This document shows, piece after piece, positions 34,134-43,565 of a DNA stretch of 64,000 bases. The position numbers were made by a program, and so were the translations under genes. The stretch spans positions 248,001 to 312,000 of the forward strand of contig NZ_CP045809.1 of the NCBI RefSeq assembly GCF_025273675.1, in the 5' to 3' direction. The notes beneath the pieces are model-generated. The model saw nothing but the letters and a program-made list of their open reading frames with translations, was not told where the DNA came from and did no database searches. The DNA is from Gordonia pseudamarae (lineage in GTDB: Bacteria; Actinomycetota; Actinomycetes; Mycobacteriales; Mycobacteriaceae). Each line of letters begins with the position of its first letter. The first letter of the stretch is position 1.

Positions 34134-34520
34134 ATGACAGCTTCGCTCGTGTCCCGTGGACTCATAGCCGACCCGTCCCTGCGTGTCGGTGTCAGCGCCG
34201 TGGGCGACAGCGGCGTCGTCTCCCCGCGACTGAGCGCGCGGGAGGTCGAAATCCTCTCGACGTGGCTGGTCTGCGACACGAAGGTGGAGGTCGCCGACAA
34301 GCTGTTCGTCACCGCCGCCACGGTCCGTACGCATCTGGCCCGCATCCGCTCCAAGTACCGCGACGTGGGTCGCCCGGCCGGCACCAAGATCGCGCTGCTG
34401 ATCCGCGCGGTCGAGGACGGTTACTGCACCCTCGACGACATCGCCTGCAAGCTCGATTTCGGCGCACACGACGAGGACGATGACGGCGTCGTCGCACCGG
34501 TGGTGTCGGTCGTCCGCTGA
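34134..34520 (+). CDS. LuxR-type helix-turn-helix regulator, small
   Basis: This 128-residue single-domain protein is of the GerE/LuxR DNA-binding type: LSAREVEILSTWLVCDTKVE, then VADKLFVTAATVRTHLARIR (recognition helix). It has no receiver or ligand domain. A short acidic C-terminus (HDEDDDGV) follows. Stand-alone LuxR proteins of this length are frequent in Gordonia-like genomes. No partner kinase is adjacent, and its target is unknown. Confidence 0.82.
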   Translation: MTASLVSRGLIADPSLRVGVSAVGDSGVVSPRLSAREVEILSTWLVCDTKVEVADKLFVTAATVRTHLARIRSKYRDVGRPAGTKIALLIRAVEDGYCTLDDIACKLDFGAHDEDDDGVVAPVVSVVR

Positions 34521-34692
34521 CGGTTCTCCCGCCCGGTCACCGCGCACCCCGGATGGTGCAAACGGGGTGCGCGCACGATTGCGTGTGTATTAGCATCGGG
34601 AGTGCGACTGGCGTAGCCGGAGTACCGGCATGGAGCGTTTCGACGACGGCATCGACCGCCTGGGTGCCGACGATGAACCGAAAGGATGCGCC

Positions 34693-36072
34693 ATGTCCGC
34701 AGCGCCGGCAACTACTCCAGCGCGCCACCACATCGTCGTCATCGGATCCGGATTCGGCGGATTGACCGCCGCCCGTGAACTGGCCAAGGCCGACGTCGAC
34801 GTGACGGTGATCGCCAAGACCACCCACCACCTGTTCCAGCCACTGCTCTACCAAGTGGCCACCGGCATCATCTCCGAAGGGCAGATCGCACCGCCGTTCC
34901 GGGTGGTTCGACGTAAACAGAAGAACCTCACGGTGGTGCTCGGCGAGGTCGAGGACATCGATATCGTCGGCAAGAAGGTCACCTCCAGGCTCCTCGAACG
35001 GGTCACCACCACCTCCTACGACAGCATCATCATCGCCGCCGGCGCGGGTCAGTCGTACTTCGGCAACGACCGTTTCGCGGAGTTCGCGCCCGGTCTCAAG
35101 ACCATCGACGACGCCCTCGAACTGCGCGGACGCATCCTCGGCGCATTCGAGCAGGCCGAACTGTCCGACGATCCGGCCGAACGTGACCGGCTGCTGACCT
35201 TCGTCGTGGTCGGTGCGGGCGCCACCGGCGTCGAGATGGCCGGCCAGATCGCCGAGATGGCGAACAAGACGCTCAAGGGCACCTTCCGGCGCATCGACTC
35301 GACCACCGCACGGGTGATCCTGCTCGACGCCGCACCCGTCGTGCTGCCGCCGTACGGCGGCAAACTCAGCCGGAAGGCCGCGGAGAAGCTGGCCACACTC
35401 GGTGTCGAGGTGCAGCTCGGGGCGATGGTCGTCGACATGGACTACGACGGCCTCGTCGTCAAGGACTCGGACGGCACCACCCGCCGCATCGAGAGCCAGT
35501 GCAAGGTGTGGTCGGCCGGTGTCGCGGCCAGCCCGCTGGGCAAGCAGCTCGCCGCGCAGAGCGAGGTGGAGCTGGATCGGGCCGGACGGGTGAAAGTCCT
35601 TCCCGACCTGACCATTCCGGGGCACCCTGAAGTATTCGTGGTGGGCGACATGGCCTTTGTCGAAGGCGTGCCCGGTATGGCGCAGGGCGCGATCCAGGGC
35701 GCCCGCTACGCCACCGATGCCATCAAGGCCGGACTGTCCGGTGCCACAGTCGAATCCCGCAAGCCGTTCAGCTACTGGGACAAGGGTTCGATGGCCACCA
35801 TCGCGCGGTTCAGCGCCGTCGCGCAGATCCCGATCCCGGGCACCAAGAAAACGATCGAGACGGCGGGCTTCTTCGCCTGGCTCGGCTGGCTGTTCCTGCA
35901 CCTGATGTATCTGGTGGGCCATCGCAGCCGGTTCACCACGTTCATCGACTGGACCCTTGCCTTCACCACCCGTTCCCGCAGCCAGCTCGCGGTCACCGAA
36001 CAGCAGGTGTTCGGGCGCCACGCGATCGAGAAGCTGGAGCAGCGATCGGACGGCGACAAAGAAGTCGCCTGA
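34693..36072 (+). CDS. ndh: Type II NADH dehydrogenase (NDH-2)
   Basis: This 459-residue flavoenzyme transfers electrons from NADH to menaquinone without proton pumping. It has the FAD-binding GSGFGGLTAARELA, HHLFQPLLYQVATG (quinone-site region), second dinucleotide motif VVGAGATGVEMAGQIAEM, and VFVVGDMAFVEGVPGMAQGA. A hydrophobic C-terminal stretch (FFAWLGWLFLHLMYLVG) anchors it to the membrane. ATG 34693 was chosen for its alignment with known NDH-2; an upstream ATG at 34630 is unlikely. Confidence 0.94.
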   Translation: MSAAPATTPARHHIVVIGSGFGGLTAARELAKADVDVTVIAKTTHHLFQPLLYQVATGIISEGQIAPPFRVVRRKQKNLTVVLGEVEDIDIVGKKVTSRLLERVTTTSYDSIIIAAGAGQSYFGNDRFAEFAPGLKTIDDALELRGRILGAFEQAELSDDPAERDRLLTFVVVGAGATGVEMAGQIAEMANKTLKGTFRRIDSTTARVILLDAAPVVLPPYGGKLSRKAAEKLATLGVEVQLGAMVVDMDYDGLVVKDSDGTTRRIESQCKVWSAGVAASPLGKQLAAQSEVELDRAGRVKVLPDLTIPGHPEVFVVGDMAFVEGVPGMAQGAIQGARYATDAIKAGLSGATVESRKPFSYWDKGSMATIARFSAVAQIPIPGTKKTIETAGFFAWLGWLFLHLMYLVGHRSRFTTFIDWTLAFTTRSRSQLAVTEQQVFGRHAIEKLEQRSDGDKEVA

Positions 36073-36175
36073 CCCGGCACCGCAGGCACGTCCATCGGCG
36101 GGGGAATGCACCGTACTGAGCATGGATGAGCGATAGTGCATATCGTCAGTTGCGATCAGACAACGGGAGGTGCTG

Positions 36176-36883
36176 ATGGTCCGGTCGGCGATCACCGCAC
36201 GCGCAATCGCCCAGTCGGGGCCGTGGGGGCCTGTCTACGGACCCATCGACCTCGACATACCCGAGGGCGGGCTGAACGTACTCGTCGGTCCCGCGAGCGG
36301 CGGCCGCACCGCCCTGCTGATGACTCTGGCCGGGCGGATGAAGGCCAAGAGCGGTGATCTCGACGTATTCGGCGATACCGCGTCGCGCGACATCTTCCGC
36401 CGGGCCGGGATGGTAGGTATCGAAGGGCTCGACGCCATCTACGAGTCGGTGCGCGTCGTCGACCTGGTGACCGAACAACTGCGCTGGGACGCGCCCTGGT
36501 ACACGCTGGTACCCCGGGCGCGTCCCGAGGACCTGCAGCGGGTGTGCGGGCAGGTGTTCGGCGACCTCCCGCTGCCCGGCCTCGACGAGTATGTCGAGGA
36601 ACTGCCCGAACTCGACGGGCTGCTGCTGCGGATCGCCCTCGGCAACACCAGGACGCCGCCGCTGCTGGTGGTGGGCGCGATCGATCAGGTGGCCAATGAC
36701 CGCGACCAGCGGCTGCTGGTCGACCGGCTTGTCGCGCTCGGCGCCCGGCAGACCGTCGTCACCGCCTCGGCCAACCCGCTGCCGCCCGACGTGGGCTGGC
36801 GCACCCAGACCGCGGTGCCCAACCTGCTGCAGCATCACCTGCTGATCGACCAACTGGACGCACGTGGGGAAGGTGGTCGCTGA
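36176..36883 (+). CDS. ABC-type ATPase-like protein with degenerate motifs
   Basis: This 235-residue protein has the overall ABC nucleotide-binding fold. Walker A reads GPASGGRTALL (Arg at the usual Lys position). The signature segment has no LSGGQ (ELDGLLLRIALG), and the Walker B region (PPLLVVGAID) lacks the catalytic Glu. GGGAGG gives a good start at 36176. It overlaps the YhgE-type gene by one base (TGATG), so the two work as a pair; ATP hydrolysis may be weak or absent. Confidence 0.78.
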   Translation: MVRSAITARAIAQSGPWGPVYGPIDLDIPEGGLNVLVGPASGGRTALLMTLAGRMKAKSGDLDVFGDTASRDIFRRAGMVGIEGLDAIYESVRVVDLVTEQLRWDAPWYTLVPRARPEDLQRVCGQVFGDLPLPGLDEYVEELPELDGLLLRIALGNTRTPPLLVVGAIDQVANDRDQRLLVDRLVALGARQTVVTASANPLPPDVGWRTQTAVPNLLQHHLLIDQLDARGEGGR

Positions 36884-38883
36884 TGCTGGCCGGAATGTCA
36901 CTGGGCACCGAGATCCGGCGATATTCGCGGGGCACCCTGCCGCGCATCGCCGTCGTCGCGATGGTGCTGCTGCCGCTGCTGTACGGCGCACTCTATCTGT
37001 GGGCGTTCTGGAACCCGTTCGGCGAGGTCAACAAGATGCCCGCCGCACTGGTCAACCTCGACAAGGGCGCCGACAACGACGGGAAGAAGATCAACGCCGG
37101 CGACCAGGTGGCCGCCGCGCTGAAGAAGTCGGGGGAGCTGAATCTCACCGAGATGTCGGCCGACGACGCCCGCCGCGGGGTGGCGGACGGCGACTACTAC
37201 TTCTCCATCACCCTGCCCGAGGACTTCTCGGCGGCTGTCGTCTCACCGAACACTGACAACCCGCACAAGGCGCTGCTGCAGTTCACCTTCAACGACGCCA
37301 ACAGTTATCTGGCGAGCGTCATCGGACAGAACGCGGCACGGGAGGTGCTGGCCAAGGTCGGTGACACCATCGGGCAGCAGTCCGTCGATCAGGTGCTCGT
37401 CGGTCTGACCACCGCGGGCACCGGCCTCGACAAGGCGGCGGCCGGGTCCAAGAAGCTCGCCACCGGGCTGGGGACCGCGGATTCGGCTGCGCAGCAACTC
37501 TCGTCGGGCGCCACACTGCTGTCGGAGAATCTGAACACCGCCCGCGACGGCGGCGCCCAACTGCAGGCCGGAGCGGCCGAACTCGCCGCCGGGGTGCAGT
37601 CGGCCACCGGGCCACTGTTGGGCGTGATCAACCGGATTCAGAGTTCGGGGATCGCGCCGTCGACGTATCTGACCCAGGCACGAGAACTGAGCACCGAACT
37701 GTCGCCGATCCTCGAGGGACTCTCGTTCGCCGGGTCGGCCCAGTCCGAGGCCTACCGGTCGGTGCAGCAGATCATCACCTTCCTCAAACTCGACCCCAAC
37801 CCGGCCGTGCGTGAGGCGGCCACACTACTTGCGCCGGCGGCGGAATTCCTGTCCACACAGGGATTGAACCCGCAGACCACCGCCCGCGTCAACGAGCTGA
37901 AACAGACCAGCGCCACACTGTCGGAGCAACTGTCCGATCCCGGTCTGCGGGCGATGCTGACAATGCTGGAGAACGGCGAACTCGGCACCCAGGTCACCCG
38001 GCTGCGGGACGGTTCGGCGCAGCTGAAGGCCGGCGTCGACACCCTCGCCGGTGGACTCACCCAACTCGCGGCAGGCGGACAACAACTCGCGGACGGAGCC
38101 GGTCAGCTCGCCGCCGGCACACCACAACTCAAGGCGGGCGCCGAGGAACTGGCGACCGGGCTCGAAGACGGGGCGAAGCAGATACCCACGTGGACCGAAC
38201 AGCAGCGGCTCGGGACGGCGGCGACGCTCACATCGCCGGTGGCACTGGACATGATCCACGACAACGAGGCGCCCAACTTCGGTTCCGGTTTCGCGCCGTT
38301 CTTCATGACACTGGCGTTGTTCATCGGCGCGATGCTCATCTGGATGATCCTCAAACCGCTGCAGTCGCGGCCCATCGTCAACGGGGTCGGCGCCATCCGG
38401 ACGGTGCTCAGCTCGTACTGGCCGGCACTGCTCATCGCCCTCGGACAGGGCATCGTCCTGTACCTGGTGGTGCACTTCGGACTCGGACTCGACGCCGTCC
38501 ATGTGGCCGGGGCGATCGCGTTCGTGATACTTGTCAGCGCCACCTACCTGGCGATCATCCAGATGTTCAACGCGATATTCGGGATACCCGTCGGACGTGT
38601 GGTGACACTGGCCTTCCTGATGCTGCAGATGGTGTCGTCGGGAGGTATCTATCCCGTGGAGACCACCGCCACACCGTTCCAGATATTGCACCCCTTCGAC
38701 CCGATGACCTACGCCGTCAACGGAATGCGCCAGCTCATCAACGGCGGCGTCGACGAACGGCTGTGGACATCGGTGGCGGTGCTGCTCGGGCTGCTGGTCG
38801 CGGCGCTCGCGGTCAGTGCGTGGGCGGCGCGGCGCAACCGGGTGTACACGATGGACCGGCTCTACCCCCCGATAGAGATATAG
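36883..38883 (+). CDS. YhgE/Pip-type membrane protein (ABC-2 superfamily)
   Basis: This 666-residue protein has one N-terminal membrane helix (IAVVAMVLLPLLYGALYLWA), then a large extracytoplasmic region with repeated helical turns (SSGATLLSENLNTAR, QLAAGGQQLADGAGQLAAGT) and a C-terminal block of five membrane helices, ending before the MDRLYPPIEI tail. YhgE/Pip proteins are linked to export and to phage adsorption. It is coupled to the degenerate ATPase upstream. Substrate unknown. Confidence 0.87.
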   Translation: MLAGMSLGTEIRRYSRGTLPRIAVVAMVLLPLLYGALYLWAFWNPFGEVNKMPAALVNLDKGADNDGKKINAGDQVAAALKKSGELNLTEMSADDARRGVADGDYYFSITLPEDFSAAVVSPNTDNPHKALLQFTFNDANSYLASVIGQNAAREVLAKVGDTIGQQSVDQVLVGLTTAGTGLDKAAAGSKKLATGLGTADSAAQQLSSGATLLSENLNTARDGGAQLQAGAAELAAGVQSATGPLLGVINRIQSSGIAPSTYLTQARELSTELSPILEGLSFAGSAQSEAYRSVQQIITFLKLDPNPAVREAATLLAPAAEFLSTQGLNPQTTARVNELKQTSATLSEQLSDPGLRAMLTMLENGELGTQVTRLRDGSAQLKAGVDTLAGGLTQLAAGGQQLADGAGQLAAGTPQLKAGAEELATGLEDGAKQIPTWTEQQRLGTAATLTSPVALDMIHDNEAPNFGSGFAPFFMTLALFIGAMLIWMILKPLQSRPIVNGVGAIRTVLSSYWPALLIALGQGIVLYLVVHFGLGLDAVHVAGAIAFVILVSATYLAIIQMFNAIFGIPVGRVVTLAFLMLQMVSSGGIYPVETTATPFQILHPFDPMTYAVNGMRQLINGGVDERLWTSVAVLLGLLVAALAVSAWAARRNRVYTMDRLYPPIEI

Positions 38884-38937
38884 GTGACAAAGATAGAGGC
38901 GAGGAGATACGGGCGCGGATGCGGACCGGCCGGGTGG

Positions 38938-39747
38938 TCAGGCGAACACCAACCGGACCAGGCCGATGATTCCGACGACGACGATCGTCGCGCGTAGTGC
39001 TGTGGGGGACAGCCGCCGACCGTAGCGGGCGCCCAGTACCCCGCCGATCAGCGAGCCGGCCGCGATGAGTCCGGCCGCGGCCCAACTGATCCGGTCGAAC
39101 GCGGTGATGGTGTAGGTGACCGCGGCGACGATGTTGACGATCAGTGACAGCAGATTCTTGACGGCGTTCATGCGCTGCATGTCGTCGGGCACGATGATGC
39201 CCAGCGCCGCGATCAGCATGATGCCCTGGGCGGCGGTGAAGTAGCCGCCGTAGATGCCGATGAGGAATGTCGCAGTGATCATCGCGGCGACCCGCACCGG
39301 CGTCATCGGCAGCCGATGATGGTCGGTGCGTTCGTCGGCGACGGCCCGCACGTCGAAACCGGTTCGCCTGGCAACCCAGCGCTGGATGCGGGGCTGGGCC
39401 ACCACCAGGACGAGTGCCGCGACCATCAGGATCGGGACGACCGCCTCGAACACCGATTCGGGCAGGTGCAGGAGCAGATAGCAGCCCACCAGCGCACCGA
39501 GGAACGAGGCCGGCATCTGCCACTTGAGCTGCCGCCACTGGCCCGACAGCTCGCGCCGGTAGCCCCACGTCCCCGACACTCCGCCCGCCACCAGGCCGAT
39601 CGCGTTGGAGATGGTGGCGGTGACCGGTGCGTAGCCGAACGCGACCAGCGTCGGGAACGTGATCAGGGTGCCGCTGCCGACCAGGGTGTTGATGGCACCC
39701 GCACCCAGGCCCGCGGCGAAAATGGCGAGGATTTCGGTGATGGTCAT
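38938..39747 (-). CDS. TauE/SafE-family anion exporter
   Basis: This 269-residue integral membrane protein of the DUF81 family has about eight membrane helices. It begins MTITEILAIFAAGLGAGAIN and carries the tandem GAINTLVGSGTLITFPTLVA and GIYGGYFTAAQGIMLIAALG repeats typical of the family. These proteins move sulfite, sulfoacetate or similar organic anions. It converges on the YhgE gene. No sulfur genes are adjacent, so the substrate is not assigned. Confidence 0.87.
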   Translation of the reverse strand: MTITEILAIFAAGLGAGAINTLVGSGTLITFPTLVAFGYAPVTATISNAIGLVAGGVSGTWGYRRELSGQWRQLKWQMPASFLGALVGCYLLLHLPESVFEAVVPILMVAALVLVVAQPRIQRWVARRTGFDVRAVADERTDHHRLPMTPVRVAAMITATFLIGIYGGYFTAAQGIMLIAALGIIVPDDMQRMNAVKNLLSLIVNIVAAVTYTITAFDRISWAAAGLIAAGSLIGGVLGARYGRRLSPTALRATIVVVGIIGLVRLVFA

Positions 39748-39790
39748 GCCCTACACGGTGGCACGGCACCGTCCACCGCGCGTACCGGGG

Positions 39791-40246
39791 TCAGCTTGTG
39801 GTCGCGCCCCGGTCGCCGTGAATGGCCTCGTAGGCCGCGCGTTCGGCCTCGGCCTCGCGCTGGCGCCGTTGCGTGAGCGTGGTGCCGTCCAGGCCGTTCT
39901 TCTGCAATCGGCGGGCCCGGTTCTGGGCCATGTAGGAGAGGGAGAAGATGAACGCCAGCGACGCCGCCAGCGCGACCATCGCCAGACGGATACCCACCTG
40001 CCCGGGAAAGCCGAAGTAGAACGCCAGGTAGATCGGCAGGAAGCTGAACTGGCTGCGCAGCAGATGGCGGGGAACGGCGAAGGCGCCGGTGAGGTCGTTG
40101 TACACCCATGAACGGTTCTTCGCCGGGAGTGCCGCACCGTAGGCGTAGCTGATCCACCGCAGCGGGTTGGGGCGGTGGATCGGGTCGTGGCGGCCGTCGG
40201 CGATAGGTTCCGTTGCGCCGGTGGTGCTCAGTTCAGGGCTGCTCAT
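39791..40246 (-). CDS. DUF5313-like membrane protein
   Basis: This 151-residue protein has RPNPLRWISYAYGAALPAKN followed by WVYNDLTG, then two membrane helices (FSFLPIYLAFYFGFPG, LAMVALAASLAFIFSLSY) and a charged tail. The RPNPL...WV.D.T pattern is that of the actinobacterial DUF5313 family, whose function is unknown. It is divergent from the MarR-type gene and may share the operator between them. Confidence 0.75.
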   Translation of the reverse strand: MSSPELSTTGATEPIADGRHDPIHRPNPLRWISYAYGAALPAKNRSWVYNDLTGAFAVPRHLLRSQFSFLPIYLAFYFGFPGQVGIRLAMVALAASLAFIFSLSYMAQNRARRLQKNGLDGTTLTQRRQREAEAERAAYEAIHGDRGATTS

Positions 40247-40274
40247 CAGGGTCCTCGCTGTGATCGCGGGTTAA

Positions 40275-40292
40275 TTGATCGTGCACTATCAA
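40275..40292. promoter_or_regulatory. Candidate MarR/OhrR operator
   Basis: TTGAT-N8-ATCAA forms an inverted repeat in the 108-bp space between the DUF5313 gene and the MarR-family gene. The size fits a MarR dimer site and could control both directions. Confidence 0.45.
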
Positions 40293-40354
40293 ATATCGCA
40301 CAACTGTCGAGGCGATTCAATCGTGCGCGACCGAAATCACCTAGAATGGGATGC

Positions 40355-40819
40355 ATGGCCGTCACGATCACTGTGGATGACAACCCCCTCCTGCTCGAAC
40401 GGCAGGTGTGCTTCGCGCTCGCCGTCGCCAACCGGTCGGTGCTGCGCATCTACCGCCGGCTACTCGACCCGCTCGGCCTCACCCATCCGCAATACCTGGT
40501 GATGCTGGCGCTGTGGGAATCCGAACCGATGGCCGTCAAGGAGATCGGGCACGTGCTGCAACTCGACTCCGCAACACTGTCGCCGCTGCTCAAACGGCTG
40601 GAGGCCAACGGGCTCATCGAGCGTCGGCGACGCGGCGACGACGAACGCAATGTCGACATCGTCCTCACCGGCGCCGGTCGCGACCTGCGCGAACAGGCGC
40701 TGGCAATACCGCCCGCCGTCGTCGGGGCACTCGGCGTGGACCGCGAGGTACTCACCGAATTGCACAGTGTGCTCACCAAGGTGAACGCGGCGGCGTTGCG
40801 GGCCGAACAGGCCGAGTAG
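40355..40819 (+). CDS. MarR-family regulator, OhrR-like
   Basis: This 154-residue winged-helix protein has the OhrR-type N-terminus LLLERQVCFALAVANR, whose Cys19 lines up with the peroxide-reactive cysteine of OhrR. DNA-binding helix: VKEIGHVLQLDSATLSPLLK; wing: LIERRRRGDDERNVDIVL. OhrR represses an organic hydroperoxide reductase; no ohr gene is adjacent, so it may act elsewhere or on the divergent DUF5313 gene. ATG 40346 is an alternative start. Confidence 0.82.
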   Translation: MAVTITVDDNPLLLERQVCFALAVANRSVLRIYRRLLDPLGLTHPQYLVMLALWESEPMAVKEIGHVLQLDSATLSPLLKRLEANGLIERRRRGDDERNVDIVLTGAGRDLREQALAIPPAVVGALGVDREVLTELHSVLTKVNAAALRAEQAE

Positions 40820-40916
40820 GTCCAGCGGTACCGGTCGCCGAACGTACTTATGCGCATTTTTGGGCGGGTGCCCGGACCGGCTAGGGTCGGAGGGGACCCG
40901 ACAGAGAGGCATACCG

Positions 40917-41408
40917 ATGTCGACAGTAGCGATAGTGGTCATCGTCGTCGTCGCGGTTGCGGCGATCTTCCTGCTCGTCGGGGTGGTGTGGTTCGCGTTC
41001 GACTCCAACAAGCGGGTCCGCGACTTCGCCCGCTCCACCGACCTGATTCCCGGAAAAGCCGGTCGCGCACCCGAATCGTGGACCACCGACACCTCGAGGG
41101 AAGCGCTGCTGCATCAGCGGATCCGCTACGCGATGCTCGACGTTCACCAGAATCCGGCACTGCCGCACGATGATTCGCTGGTCGCCGCACGTGACCGGCT
41201 CGATGACGCCGCTTTTGAACTCGACGACCGGCTGATCGAGATCGCCGGGGACGAACCCGGTGACGCGCACGATGACGCCCTCGACCGTGCGGAGCGGGCC
41301 ATCAAGGCACTGGAGAAGCTGCCCAAGAAACTCTGGGAAGCCCCCACCGACGAGCAACTCGAAGATCTGGCCAAGGCCACCGACGCCGTCCGCGCCGGTA
41401 CCGAGTGA
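40917..41408 (+). CDS. Single-pass membrane protein of unknown function
   Basis: This 163-residue protein has a very hydrophobic N-terminal helix (VAIVVIVVVAVAAIFLLVGV), then a cytoplasmic, acidic helical domain (SREALLHQRIRYAMLDVHQN; AIKALEKLPKKLWE). I recognise no family. Spacing places it as a separate unit between the MarR gene and DUF1697. Confidence 0.65.
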   Translation: MSTVAIVVIVVVAVAAIFLLVGVVWFAFDSNKRVRDFARSTDLIPGKAGRAPESWTTDTSREALLHQRIRYAMLDVHQNPALPHDDSLVAARDRLDDAAFELDDRLIEIAGDEPGDAHDDALDRAERAIKALEKLPKKLWEAPTDEQLEDLAKATDAVRAGTE

Positions 41409-41489
41409 TCGATGCCGAGCCGTCCGTGCTCGTACGGCGACCGCTCGGCAGTCCCCGCCCGCCGGGCCGTGAACCGGCCGGACTGTGAG

Positions 41490-42017
41490 CTACCCGGCCA
41501 GGGCGATGAGCTTGGCGACCGTGCGCAGGTTGCGGCCGGTGCCGGTGACGCCGAGCGCCCTGGCGATCGCCGGCGGCGTCAACGTCGAGGTACCGGCACC
41601 GCCGGCATAGCGGATATGCAGATTGTCGCCGATCACCGCGAACCTGTCGTCGCCGAAGGATCTCGCCGCGAAGTCCCGGACCCGCTCCGGTCCGGGAATC
41701 GCGGTGAGCGGATACAGATAACTGAACTTCTCGTCGATCACCTCGAACGGATGCGCCGCCACCGCGGTCTCCAGTTCGGACACCGAACGGCTGATGACCT
41801 CACGGAAGAACCCGAACCGGGCCTCGATCGCCGACTCGAGCGCACGATCGAACCGGGCGGGGTCACCGGGCGGCACGCAGAGCAGATTTCCGGAGGCGAT
41901 GTAGGTGGACACATCCGAGGCGCCGAGCGAGGCGGCGATCTCCCGCAGATCGGCCATCGGCAGCTTCGCGGTGCCACCCACGTTGATCGCCCTGATGAGG
42001 ACAACGCGGCGGGCCAT
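41490..42017 (-). CDS. DUF1697 family protein
   Basis: This 175-residue protein begins MARRVVLIRAINVGGTAKLP, the defining start of DUF1697. Further marks are MADLREIAASLGASDVSTYI, SGNLLC, and LTPPAIARALGVTGTGRNLR. The family is widespread and of unknown biochemical function. The start at 42017 was chosen over 42050 because homology begins there. Its neighbour on the same strand is tam. Confidence 0.88.
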   Translation of the reverse strand: MARRVVLIRAINVGGTAKLPMADLREIAASLGASDVSTYIASGNLLCVPPGDPARFDRALESAIEARFGFFREVISRSVSELETAVAAHPFEVIDEKFSYLYPLTAIPGPERVRDFAARSFGDDRFAVIGDNLHIRYAGGAGTSTLTPPAIARALGVTGTGRNLRTVAKLIALAG

Positions 42018-42104
42018 CCCCCGAGTATCCCACAGCATAATGAGACCCATGTCCGACGTTCGGCCGTCAGGTGGGTGACCGAGGTGGTAGGCACCCGGAC
42101 CTGA

Positions 42105-42875
42105 TCAGGGTTGCGGGGAGGCCACGGCGAAGGTGCGGCGAAACGGCATGACGGTGCCCCAGCGCCGGGCGGGGTAGGCCTGGCGCAGCCGGCTCTTGAG
42201 GTCGGCGGTGAACTGCTCGCGCAGGTCACCGTCGAGGGCCTCGAGGTAGGGGCGGGCGCCGGTGGCGGAGATCCAGTCGAACACCGGGTTGTCGCCGCGC
42301 AGAATGTGGCGGTAGGTGGTGGACCAGGCGTTGACGGCGAAACCGCGTTCGGCGAAGAACTCCAGATAGTCCTCTGGTTCGATGCGGGGCAGCGCGCGGA
42401 CATCGGCCAGCCGCGCGCGGAAAGGTTCGGACTCGGCCAGCTCACGGACCGACGAATGGGTGGGCGAGTCGACATTGTTGGGGACCTGCACGGCGAAACT
42501 TCCCCCGTCGACGAGGAACCCGAGCAGCCTGTCGATGACCGCGAATTGATCGGGCACCCATTGGAACATCGCGTTGGACACGATCAGATCGACCGGGGCG
42601 AACGGCTCCCACGTCGTCACGTCGGCGATGTCGTAATTCAGGTGCGCGTCGCAGTTCTCACGGAGCGCGACGTCGACCATCTCCGGCGACGAATCGATAC
42701 CGAGAATGTCGGCGTCGGGCCAGAACGTGCGTAGGTGCCGCGTGACGCTGCCCGTGCCGCAACCCAGGTCGACGATGGTGGTGGCGGTGGTGCGGACCTG
42801 GCCGATCAGGTCGAGGTATGGCCGCGCGCGATCGTCGGCGAACTGCAGGTATCGTGCGGGATCCCAGGTCGGCAT
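42105..42875 (-). CDS. tam: Trans-aconitate 2-methyltransferase
   Basis: This 256-residue SAM-dependent methyltransferase has motif [15 protein letters not shown], the acidic strand [12 protein letters not shown], and [11 protein letters not shown]. The start [20 protein letters not shown] is the Tam-specific substrate region. It methylates trans-aconitate, a by-product that inhibits aconitase. The longer frame upstream of 42875 is antisense to rnhA and was rejected. Confidence 0.9.
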   Translation of the reverse strand: MPTWDPARYLQFADDRARPYLDLIGQVRTTATTIVDLGCGTGSVTRHLRTFWPDADILGIDSSPEMVDVALRENCDAHLNYDIADVTTWEPFAPVDLIVSNAMFQWVPDQFAVIDRLLGFLVDGGSFAVQVPNNVDSPTHSSVRELAESEPFRARLADVRALPRIEPEDYLEFFAERGFAVNAWSTTYRHILRGDNPVFDWISATGARPYLEALDGDLREQFTADLKSRLRQAYPARRWGTVMPFRRTFAVASPQP

Positions 42876-42938
42876 GAACCCAGGGTAGGTGGTTCCGGGG
42901 CGCGATCGCAGTGCCAAAGGTTGGGTAACCTTCCAGTC

Positions 42939-43433
42939 GTGGCGAATGAACAGGGTCCAGTGGAGCCGTCGGCGACGTCGGCCGACGCGGCGTCGGGTGT
43001 TGTCGAAATCTCTACCGATGGTGCGTGTCTCGGTAATCCGGGGCCGGGTGGATGGGGTGTGATCATGCGCTGGCGCGGGCAGGAGAAGCGGCTGTCGGGG
43101 GCCGAGGAACACACCACCAACAACAAGATGGAATTAACCGCGGCGATCGAAGGTCTTGCGGCGCTGACGAGACCGTCTAGCGTTGTCCTCTACACCGACT
43201 CCAGCTATGTCCGTAACGGCATCATGCAGTGGGTGAAAGGCTGGCAGGCCAACGGCTGGCAGACCAAGGACCGCAAGCCGGTGAAGAACGCGGACCTGTG
43301 GCGCAAGCTGGTCGAGGAGGAAAAGCGTCACGATGTGACGTGGAAATGGGTGAAGGGACACAACGGCGATCACTACAACGAGATCGCCGACGACCTGGCG
43401 ACCGGGGCCGCGCGGGAGATCGCGGGGCGGTGA
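42939..43433 (+). CDS. rnhA: Ribonuclease HI
   Basis: This 164-residue protein starts at a GTG (42939). It has the RNase H catalytic set: D in [20 protein letters not shown] in [14 protein letters not shown] in [13 protein letters not shown], and the C-terminal D in NEIADDLA. The basic handle [20 protein letters not shown] is present. It removes RNA from RNA/DNA hybrids. It is divergent from tam. Confidence 0.95.
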   Translation: MANEQGPVEPSATSADAASGVVEISTDGACLGNPGPGGWGVIMRWRGQEKRLSGAEEHTTNNKMELTAAIEGLAALTRPSSVVLYTDSSYVRNGIMQWVKGWQANGWQTKDRKPVKNADLWRKLVEEEKRHDVTWKWVKGHNGDHYNEIADDLATGAAREIAGR

Positions 43434-43481
43434 GCTCGTGTTGCCGGTGGGGTGGGGCACGGGTTTCGGGGTTGGGTCACG

Positions 43482-43528
43482 GGGTTTCGAGGCTCATCGC
43501 CCAGCGGCTCTTCGCACCTCAACCAGCT
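43482..43528 (+). repeat. Interspersed 45-bp repeat, copy
   Basis: GGGTTTCGAGGCTCATCGC through CACCTCAACCAGCT, the same unit as at 28534-28578 and in the 26901-27006 palindrome. Sits between rnhA and the dehydrogenase gene. Confidence 0.75.
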
Positions 43529-43565
43529 AGGGGGTCGGGCGTGTGGTGGACGAAAGGTGACTGCG

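Noticed and set aside
42876..43112. N-terminal extension of the tam frame
   Set aside because: It is antisense to rnhA and Arg-rich; Tam homology starts at 42875.
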